Shown in pieces: positions 21,058 to 25,815 of a stretch of DNA of 25,815 nucleotides. The position numbers and the translations under genes are program-made. The DNA is from Candidatus Methylomirabilis sp. (GTDB lineage Bacteria; Patescibacteriota; Patescibacteriia; DYHP01). The stretch spans positions 1 through 25,815 of the forward strand of contig DYHP01000007.1 of the NCBI GenBank assembly GCA_020724105.1, given 5' to 3'. The notes under the pieces are model-generated. The model did no database searches. It saw nothing but the letters and a program-made list of their open reading frames with translations, and had not been told where the DNA came from. Each line of letters begins with the position of its first letter. Position 1 is the first letter of the stretch.

Positions 21058-21078
21058 ATCCTGAATTCATTTCAGGAT
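21058..21078. repeat. ATCCTGAA hairpin in the mraZ leader
   Basis: ATCCTGAA-TTCAT-TTCAGGAT lies between the mraZ promoter and its start and ends 4 nt before ATG 21083. Its AGGA (21074-21077) could act as the ribosome site. It is the same family as murG 11294-11314. Confidence 0.75.
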
Positions 21079-21082
21079 CCAT

Positions 21083-21529
21083 ATGACATTAAATAGTATG
21101 TTCCTCGGCGAATTTAAACATACAACCGATAACAAGGGTCGGCTTTCAATTCCGGCCAAATTTCGCCAATTATTGGTTAATGGGGCAGTGGTTACCAAAG
21201 GAATAGACCGCTGTCTTTTTGTTTATACAAAAATGGAGTTCGAAAAACTCGCGCAAAAAATCGCTTCTCTGCCGTTAAGCCAGGCAGCGAGCCGCGCTTT
21301 CGCCAGGCACATGCTTGCCGGCGCAGTGGAAGTGGATTTCGACAAATTAGGTCGGGTGCTCATTCCCGACTATCTCAGACAGTATGCGGGAATAACAAGG
21401 ACCGTCGTGCTTGCCGGTCTTTTTGACCGCATTGAAATCTGGGATAGTGAGGAATGGGAACTTTACAAAAAGAACACGGAAAAAACCAGCGAAGAAATCG
21501 CGGAGAAGTTGGGAGAGTTGGGAATTTAG
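21083..21529 (+). CDS. mraZ: Transcriptional regulator MraZ
   Basis: MraZ is an AbrB-fold DNA-binding protein that forms a ring and represses or activates the division/cell-wall cluster it heads. Both internal repeats show the DxxxR signature: DNKGRLSIPAKFR (about residue 17) and DKLGRVLIPDYLRQY (about residue 90). The length of 148 residues is typical. Family similarity starts at MFLGEFKH (ATG 21098); the ATG at 21083 adds MTLNS and has the better ribosome site, supplied by a repeat hairpin. rsmH starts 3 nt after the stop, so the operon order is mraZ-rsmH-ftsL. Confidence 0.95.
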   Translation: MTLNSMFLGEFKHTTDNKGRLSIPAKFRQLLVNGAVVTKGIDRCLFVYTKMEFEKLAQKIASLPLSQAASRAFARHMLAGAVEVDFDKLGRVLIPDYLRQYAGITRTVVLAGLFDRIEIWDSEEWELYKKNTEKTSEEIAEKLGELGI

Positions 21530-21532
21530 TAT

Positions 21533-22612
21533 ATGCACGTTTCGGTTTTGGTCAAGGAAGTTCTTGAATACCTGAATCCCCAGCCGAATCAGAATTTTAT
21601 TGATTGCACCTTAGGGGACGGGGGACACGCATTGGCAATTCTTGAAAAGACGGCGCCGGATGGCAAGGTCTTGGGAATTGATTTGGATTCCAACGCGATA
21701 AACGCTTCCCGATTTTTAATTTCTAATTTCCAATTTCTAAATCGGTTGATTACGGTTGAAGGGAATTTTAAAAATTTAAAAAAAATTGTTGAAAAAGAAA
21801 ATTTCGGGCCGGTTCACGGCGTATTGCTTGATTTGGGTTTCAGAAGCGAACAGGTTGAAGATTCGCCTTCGCCTAACGGCTTCGGCGTAACAAGCGGGGA
21901 CGGACTTTCTTTTAAAAAACATGAGATTTTGGATATGCGTTTCGGACCGAGCGCCGGCAATTTGACGGCAAAAGAAATTGTTAACGCGTGGCCCGAAAGA
22001 GATTTGGCCAATATTTTTAAGAAATACGGCGGAGAGAGAAACGCCGCAGGAATCGCCAAAGAAATAATTTTTGCCCGAAAGATAAAACCGATAATTTATT
22101 CCGACGAATTGGCGGAAATAATCCTCGAATTTTACAGAAAGAAATTTAGGATAGATAAAAAAGTTTTTAGACCCTTCGCCCCCCCCCGACTTAAAGTCGG
22201 GGTCCACTCAGGGAGTAATAGAATACTGCCTGAGCGAAGTCCCGACGAAGTCGGGACGAAGTCGAAGGCCCGCATTCCATGGATCGGCGGGATTCATCCG
22301 GCAACCAGAGTGTTTCAGGCGCTGAGAATCGCGGTCAACGACGAACTCGAAAATCTAAAATCGGTTTTGCCCCAAGCAACGGAAATTCTGTCAACTGGCG
22401 GACGGCTCTGCGTCATCTCGTTCCATTCTCTGGAAGACAGAATCGTCAAGCATTTCTTTAAATCTTTTTCGCCAAAGGCGGATCTCCCGAAGGGAGAAAA
22501 TAGTTTCAAAATTTTAACAAAAAAACCGATTACACCAAGCGAGGAGGAGATAAAAGAAAATTTTCGGTCTCGTAGCGCCAAGTTGAGGGCGGTGGAGAAA
22601 ATAGTTGTATAG
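21533..22612 (+). CDS. rsmH: 16S rRNA m4C1402 methyltransferase RsmH (MraW)
   Basis: RsmH N4-methylates C1402 in the ribosomal P site using SAM. Visible signatures are HVSVLVKEVLEYL, the SAM loop DCTLGDGGHA, DLGFRSEQV, LDMRFGPS, HPATRVFQALRIAVN and SFHSLEDRIVKHFF. The 359-residue length exceeds the usual 300-315. Three in-frame repeat segments explain the excess: an Ile/Ser/Asn/Phe/Gln bit (21713-21745), a 12-residue insert SPNGFGVTSGDG before LSFKKHEILDMR, and about 30 residues between VFRPFAP and IPWIGGIHPATR. The conserved catalytic stretches on either side are intact. Confidence 0.94.
   Translation: MHVSVLVKEVLEYLNPQPNQNFIDCTLGDGGHALAILEKTAPDGKVLGIDLDSNAINASRFLISNFQFLNRLITVEGNFKNLKKIVEKENFGPVHGVLLDLGFRSEQVEDSPSPNGFGVTSGDGLSFKKHEILDMRFGPSAGNLTAKEIVNAWPERDLANIFKKYGGERNAAGIAKEIIFARKIKPIIYSDELAEIILEFYRKKFRIDKKVFRPFAPPRLKVGVHSGSNRILPERSPDEVGTKSKARIPWIGGIHPATRVFQALRIAVNDELENLKSVLPQATEILSTGGRLCVISFHSLEDRIVKHFFKSFSPKADLPKGENSFKILTKKPITPSEEEIKENFRSRSAKLRAVEKIVV
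21866..21899 (+). repeat. In-frame CCTTCGCCTAACGGCTTCGG repeat in rsmH
   Basis: It matches the pilM insert (2201-2233) almost base for base (CCTTCGCCTgACGGCTTgGG there), including the following AACA(A)GCGGG. Two unrelated genes therefore carry the same short insert. Confidence 0.8.
22184..22275 (+). repeat. Composite in-frame palindromes in rsmH
   Basis: CCCCGACTT-A-AAGTCGGGG (22184-22202) is followed by an ACTCAGG/GCCTGAG pair (about 22206-22235) and by CCCGAC-GAA-GTCGGG (22241-22255). Together they encode about 30 residues inserted before the GGIHPATR motif. Confidence 0.85.
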
Positions 22613-22623
22613 AAATAAGTTCT

Positions 22624-23016
22624 ATGACCAAATATATACAAACACAAAAAGCAAATTTCAGAAGAAACACGGGCAAGGCAATGCTCAAAAAGGTGTCGGG
22701 TTTTGTTAATCCGTCCTGCGGGAACGGCGGTTTTAAACGACTCGGCATTTGGGTTTTAAGCGGACTTGTGATTTTGAGTTTTTCGGGTTTTTACGTTTGG
22801 CTGATTACGGAAAATTCTGTTAAAAATTACAAAATCAGGGATTTGCGAGTCAAAGTAGAAGAATTGCAAAAAGAAAACAGGCAATTTGAAGTTTCGTCGG
22901 CCGAGCGCCAATCGGCAGTGACTCTAAATTCGCGCGCGGGAAACTTAGGCATGGTTGACGCCGACAAAATTGAATACATTGATGTTTCTGAAAAAACGGT
23001 GGCGAAGTGGCCGTAA
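22624..23016 (+). CDS. ftsL: FtsL/DivIC-like division protein
   Basis: This 130-residue bitopic membrane protein has a basic cytoplasmic tail (about 1-38), one membrane helix (about 40-62, IWVLSGLVILSFSGFYVWL) and a heptad-type coiled coil (YKIRDLRVKVEELQKENRQFE, about 70-92). It ends with NLGMVDADKIEYIDVSE. This arrangement and the position directly after rsmH match FtsL, a divisome component; sequence conservation in FtsL is too low for more. The gap to rsmH is 11 bp. Normally ftsI and mur genes follow, but here a terminator and repeats follow. Confidence 0.82.
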   Translation: MTKYIQTQKANFRRNTGKAMLKKVSGFVNPSCGNGGFKRLGIWVLSGLVILSFSGFYVWLITENSVKNYKIRDLRVKVEELQKENRQFEVSSAERQSAVTLNSRAGNLGMVDADKIEYIDVSEKTVAKWP

Positions 23017-23044
23017 AGCCTAATACCAACCCTGTCAAATTACT

Positions 23045-23215
23045 GGGTTTTCAAAATTTTGGGGAGTCTGACTCCCCGTAGTAAAGCCATCCTGAACGGA
23101 GTAAAGAATCTTATACGATTTCATCGGATTCTTCGCCTCGTTCAGCACGACGAAAAATCAGAGATTGTCCCCGCCGAAGGCGGGGGCTTGTCCTCTCGGG
23201 TCCCGACAAGTCGGG
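23045..23215. repeat. Repeat array after ftsL
   Basis: GGGGAGT-CTG-ACTCCCC (23061-23077), an imperfect CCTGAAC...GAATC/GATTC...GTTCAG hairpin (about 23094-23148), CCCCGCC-GAA-GGCGGGG (about 23170-23186) and CCCGAC-AA-GTCGGG (near 23205). Four different families are arranged head to tail, with no gene. Confidence 0.75.
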
Positions 23216-23235
23216 GCAAATGAGGGCTCCTCCCA

Positions 23236-23270
23236 AATCCTCTGCCTACACAATAGGCGGGGGATTTTTT
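23236..23270 (+). terminator. Terminator of the mraZ-rsmH-ftsL operon
   Basis: AATCCTCTGCCT (23236-23247), loop ACACAAT, and AGGCGGGGGATT (23255-23266) pair over 12 bp with two G-U, followed by TTTT. Confidence 0.8.
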
Positions 23271-23286
23271 ATTATTATGATTATGA

Positions 23287-23295
23287 TGCTATAAT
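23287..23295 (+). promoter_or_regulatory. Extended -10 promoter of the WecA-like gene
   Basis: TGCTATAAT is an exact extended -10 box. The start codon is 95 nt downstream; a palindromic element (23314-23375) occupies most of the gap. Confidence 0.6.
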
Positions 23296-23313
23296 TATTT
23301 TAAGGAACAAGGC

Positions 23314-23375
23314 GGAGTCGGATTCTTAACTTTTGGGAGTCGGACTCCCTACGATATCGCAGGGAATCCGACTCC
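23314..23375. repeat. GGAGTCGGATTC/GAATCCGACTCC element in the leader
   Basis: Perfect 12-bp arms lie at 23314-23325 and 23364-23375, with an inner hairpin GGGAGTCGGACTCCC at 23335-23349. The gatA insert at 8156-8199 belongs to the same family. Confidence 0.85.
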
Positions 23376-23389
23376 TTATAGTAATATTT

Positions 23390-24472
23390 ATGTCTTATTT
23401 CCTTTTTTTCATCTTCGCTTTCTCGTTATCTTTCGTAACGACTTTTTTAATCCGGAAATTGGCGCTGAAACTAAGTATTGTTGACTATCCGTCTGCCGAC
23501 CGGAAGATTCAAAAAAGCCCCGTGCCATTATTGGGCGGTTTGGCGATTTTTGTTTCGTTTTTTTGCGCTCTTGGCGCGCTGGCGTATTTTTATCCCGCCA
23601 GAATTTTCGGCGATTTTATTACGCCCGAAAAATTATTTTGGCTCTTTTTGGGCGGCTTGTTTTTGGCCGTCGGCGGATATTTGGACGACAAATATAATTT
23701 AAAACCGCGATACCAGTTTATTTGGGCGGCAATGGCGGCGCTCGCGATTTCTTTTTCGGGCATCGGCATTTCCCATATCCGCAATCCCTTTCCGTTTGAA
23801 ATCCCGTTTTTAACGGGACAGGCCGGCGGGGTGATTCGGTTTGATGTTTTGAAACTTGGATTTTTAACCTTTCCGCAGGATTTGTTCACTTTTGTTTGGC
23901 TTTTAGCGATGATGTACACCACAAAACTTTTAGACGGCTTAGATGGCTTGGTTTCGGGAATTGTCGCTTTGGGTTCTTTGATTATATTTTTTGTCGCTCT
24001 CCAGCCCTTTGTCCGCCAATTTGACACGGCGTATCTGGCAATCGGGCTTTGCGGAGTTTTTGGCGGATTTTTAATTTGGAATTTTCATCCGGCAAAGATT
24101 TTTTTGGGCGAAGGCGGGAGTTTGCTCGCCGGCTATTTTTTGGGGATTTTGGCGATTATTTCGGGCAGCAAAATCGCTACAACGCTTTTAATAATGGGCG
24201 TGCCGATTTTGGACGTGGTTTGGATTATCGCGCGGCGGGTCTTTTTTGAGAAAAAATCTTTTGCCCAAGCCGACAGCAAGCACCTCCATTTCCGCTTGCT
24301 TAACGCCGGGTTTTCCCACCGCGGAGCGGTTTTGTTTTTATACGCCATAATCGTTGTTTTCGGTCTAACGACCCTATTCTTTCAGACACAACAAAAAGCG
24401 ATTGCGCTGGCATTGGTTGTTTTGGTGATGATTGGAATCGGGGCGTATGTTACGAAGAAAAAGAGAATATAG
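23390..24472 (+). CDS. WecA/TagO-like polyprenyl-phosphate sugar-1-P transferase
   Basis: This integral membrane enzyme would load a sugar-1-phosphate from a UDP-sugar onto undecaprenyl phosphate to start a cell-envelope glycan. About ten to eleven membrane helices are visible. Motifs: DYPSADRKIQKSPVPLLGGL, Mg2+ pair Asp99-Asp100 in GYLDDKYNL, D182GLD185GL, and H298LHFR302LLNAGFSHR. The HLHxRLL motif points to WecA/TagO rather than MraY. Two positions depart from the family: the Asn-rich lead of NxxNxxDGLDGL reads TTKLLDGLDGL, and the FLGDxGS Asp is Glu241 (FLGEGGS). ATG 23390 is preferred because the longer upstream frame is only repeat sequence. The 360-residue length is normal. Confidence 0.85.
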   Translation: MSYFLFFIFAFSLSFVTTFLIRKLALKLSIVDYPSADRKIQKSPVPLLGGLAIFVSFFCALGALAYFYPARIFGDFITPEKLFWLFLGGLFLAVGGYLDDKYNLKPRYQFIWAAMAALAISFSGIGISHIRNPFPFEIPFLTGQAGGVIRFDVLKLGFLTFPQDLFTFVWLLAMMYTTKLLDGLDGLVSGIVALGSLIIFFVALQPFVRQFDTAYLAIGLCGVFGGFLIWNFHPAKIFLGEGGSLLAGYFLGILAIISGSKIATTLLIMGVPILDVVWIIARRVFFEKKSFAQADSKHLHFRLLNAGFSHRGAVLFLYAIIVVFGLTTLFFQTQQKAIALALVVLVMIGIGAYVTKKKRI

Positions 24473-24605
24473 AATTTTAATTCCCAATTTCTAATTCCCA
24501 ATTCCCAACAAAATGTTCAATACTCAAATTCTCAAATTTTTGACATTGAACATTTGGATTTTTGTTGGAAATTGGATATTGGGTATTGGAAATTTTGTAT
24601 AGGTT
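24473..24605. repeat. AATTCCCAATTTCTAATT inverted spacer repeat
   Basis: The left half (AATTCCCAATTTCTAATTCC, CCCAACAAAATGTTCAAT) is inverted in the right half (ATTGAACATTTGG, TTTTTGTTGGAAATTGG). It forms a roughly 60-bp-armed imperfect hairpin. The same unit occurs in frame in the prepilin peptidase gene. Confidence 0.75.
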
Positions 24606-25091
24606 ATGTCTCGAAAAAGTTTTGCCATCGGCATATTTATCATTATCATCGCCGCGGCTATCGTTTTGAATGTTTATCAGCGCCGCGTCAAGTTTGTCGA
24701 TATAAAAATCGGCTCAAATTATTATCATCTTGAAATCGCCGACACGGCGGCAAAGCGCGCCGAAGGGCTTTCAGGCAGAGATTCGCTGGCGCAAAACGAG
24801 GGAATGATTTTTTTGCTTCCTTACCCAGGCCGTTACACTTTTACAATGGAAGGGATGAAGTTCCCGCTTGATTTTATCTGGCTTCAAGACAATCAAATCG
24901 TTGATTTAACTCCTGATGCTCAACCTTGGCCTTCGACAGGCTCAGACAATAATTTATTCCCTGAGCGAAGCGAAGCGGAGTCGGAGGGATTAACAAAATA
25001 TTCTTCTCGCCAGCTCGCCAATCGCGTTATTGAACTCAACGCCGGCGCAATACAAAAAGAATCCCTCAAAATCGGGGATGTGATTCAATAA
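24606..25091 (+). CDS. DUF192 family membrane-anchored protein
   Basis: The 161-residue protein has an N-terminal membrane helix (about residues 6-24, FAIGIFIIIIAAAIVLNVY) and an extracytoplasmic DUF192 domain: YHLEIADTAAKRAEGLSGRDSL, EGMIFLLPYPGRYTFTMEGMKFPLDFIWL and VIELNAGAIQKESLKIGDVI. DUF192 is a small beta fold of unknown function, common in bacteria and archaea. Between VDLTPDAQPW and SSRQLANRVIEL is a roughly 20-residue segment encoded by a CTTCGACAGGCTCAG-type palindrome, kept in frame. The spacer upstream is repeat-filled. Confidence 0.88.
   Translation: MSRKSFAIGIFIIIIAAAIVLNVYQRRVKFVDIKIGSNYYHLEIADTAAKRAEGLSGRDSLAQNEGMIFLLPYPGRYTFTMEGMKFPLDFIWLQDNQIVDLTPDAQPWPSTGSDNNLFPERSEAESEGLTKYSSRQLANRVIELNAGAIQKESLKIGDVIQ
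24930..24989 (+). repeat. In-frame CTTCGACAGGCTCAG palindrome in the DUF192 gene
   Basis: Left CCTTCGACAGGCTCAG and right CTGAGCGAAG...TCGGAGGG are inverted with interruptions. This motif type (CCTGAGCGAAGTC...) also occurs in the rsmH insert around 22229. Confidence 0.75.
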
Positions 25092-25290
25092 ACCCGTCGT
25101 CTTAAATCTTACAACTTACAACTGCCCACATTCTCTTGCTTTCTATGTTTTAGAGAACAGAACAGGTTCGCGAACAGCCAAAGGGGCGGGAAGAGCCAAG
25201 TTTTTTGCCGCCTTGATACTGCTTAATCATTTTACTTTGGAACAAGTTAAAAAAATAATCCCACTTTATTAATCAAATTTATAAATAAAC
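25092..25290. other. Spacer with no supported gene
   Basis: An open stretch without a start codon (about 25125-25272, containing RAKFFAALILLNHFTLEQ) could be the tail of a decayed gene, but nothing identifies it. No clear repeat or promoter is seen. Confidence 0.4.
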
Positions 25291-25320
25291 AAAAAAGGCG
25301 GTTCAAAGACCGTCTTTTTT
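25291..25320. terminator. Bidirectional terminator
   Basis: AAAAAAGGCGGT-TCAAAG-ACCGTCTTTTTT has A and T tracts on both sides and could stop transcription from either direction. The minus-strand methyltransferase fragment ends (TGA) within its loop. Confidence 0.75.
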
Positions 25321-25527
25321 GTTTCCCAACTTTAATTTATACTCACTTCTTATGCAGCCATTTTTTAATCTGTCAATAATTAAGTCGTAATATTTTTTGT
25401 CTATTTCGGCGGATATGAAATTTCTGCCGGTTTTTTTGCACACCTCCAATTCAGAACCGCTGCCACCGAAAAGAACTAAAACAATGTCATTTTCTTTTGT
25501 GCTGGCTTTAATTAACATTTCTGTCAA
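25303..25527 (-). pseudogene. C-terminal fragment of a DNA methyltransferase
   Basis: The 74 residues LTEMLIKASTKENDIVLVLFGGSGSE, then CKKTGRNFISAEIDKKYYDLIIDRL, match the C-terminal SAM-binding part of N4/N6-type DNA methyltransferases (normally D-x-FxGSG[ST]). The usual DxF Asp is Val. The frame opens with TTG and has a stop seven codons upstream. Residues that look like the preceding part of such an enzyme (MPYSWFYFDLVKNVSKEK, about 25536-25590) lie in a different frame, so the gene is broken by indels. Low quality near a contig end is an alternative. Confidence 0.7.
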
Positions 25528-25557
25528 TTTTTTTCCTTGCTTACATTTTTAACAAGG

Positions 25558-25815
25558 TCAAAATAAAACCAGGAATAAGGCATGCGTCCGCTTGAACCAT
25601 TTGCCAAGTTTTGTAAAATTCGTCGGTCGTTTGGGCGCGTGTCCCACTTTTTCTTCTTTATAAACATCAATTGCCCGCGGTTTTTTGTTTTCCTTGTTTA
25701 AATATCCTAGAGATTGAAGTTTGGAAATATGGTAATGAGCGGTGGAGACCGAAGCGAACTCAAATTTCCTTCTGATTTCGTCTAACGAGGGAGAATATTT
25801 TTTATTTTTTATATA
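25558..25815 (-). pseudogene. LexA-type winged-helix domain, partial at window edge
   Basis: The open minus-strand frame from the window edge reads KKYSPSLDEIRRKFEFAS, then VSTAHYHISKLQSLGYLNKE and NKKPRAIDVYKEEK, a clear LexA-type winged helix-turn-helix DNA-binding domain. It then runs into unrelated residues and stops at 25558-25560. The expected LexA linker and serine-protease domain are absent. Other frames just after it show methyltransferase-like sequence. Two readings are possible: remains of a LexA-HTH/methyltransferase fusion gene, or two adjacent decayed genes. The N-terminal start lies outside the window. Confidence 0.65.

Overview
This 25.8 kb window looks like chromosomal DNA of an ultra-small, host-associated-type bacterium of the Candidate Phyla Radiation (Patescibacteria, probably Parcubacteria-like). 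That placement is inferred from gene content: a lean mraZ-rsmH-ftsL cluster, a scattered type IV pilus set (PilM, pilin, prepilin peptidase), GatC/GatA, LigA, MurG, a tandem LOG protein, zinc-ribbon orphans, and very AT-rich spacers. TAG and TGA both end real genes here (for example gatC, rsmH and murG), so the standard stop code applies.

Layout. 1-1546: repeats, then a double-domain LOG protein. 1718-4472: type IV pilus genes pilM, pilin and prepilin peptidase. 4530-6704: ligA, open throughout except for one in-frame TAG. 6836-8924: gatC-gatA. 9031-11470: zinc-ribbon protein, membrane-anchored HEPN-like protein, murG. 11471-11971: repeat-rich spacer. 11972-13624: small zinc-ribbon protein, tRNA-Lys(TTT), and on the minus strand a DHH/MYG1-like protein. 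13885-16638: P-type ATPase. 16856-18163 (minus): tandem HD-domain protein. 18350-20803: small zinc ribbon, HAD phosphatase, frameshifted DJ-1/PfpI gene, small lipoprotein. 20957-23016: mraZ-rsmH-ftsL behind a consensus promoter with apparent MraZ operator repeats and DnaA boxes. 23390-25091: WecA/TagO-like transferase and a DUF192 protein. The right edge holds what looks like a decayed LexA-type winged helix and DNA methyltransferase on the minus strand.

The dominant unexplained signal is a dense population of short palindromic repeats of several families. They fill almost every spacer. They also lie in frame inside at least seven conserved genes (pilM, prepilin peptidase, ligA, gatA, murG, rsmH, DUF192), some carrying two. 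This resembles the Rickettsia palindromic elements that insert into protein genes, but the sequence families look different. Other copies sit between a recognisable -10 box and the start codon of gatC, the ATPase, the zinc ribbon at 18350 and the WecA-like gene. One 100-bp family ends in a Shine-Dalgarno-like sequence placed directly before a start codon at both of its copies.

Two initiation styles are visible. pilM and the prepilin peptidase have an extended -10 box 9-10 nt before ATG, implying leaderless or near-leaderless mRNAs. Genes at 11972, 12674 (minus), 16856 (minus) and 20387 share a -35/17-bp/-10 layout, a longer leader and a strong AGGAG ribosome site, and carry no obvious insertions.
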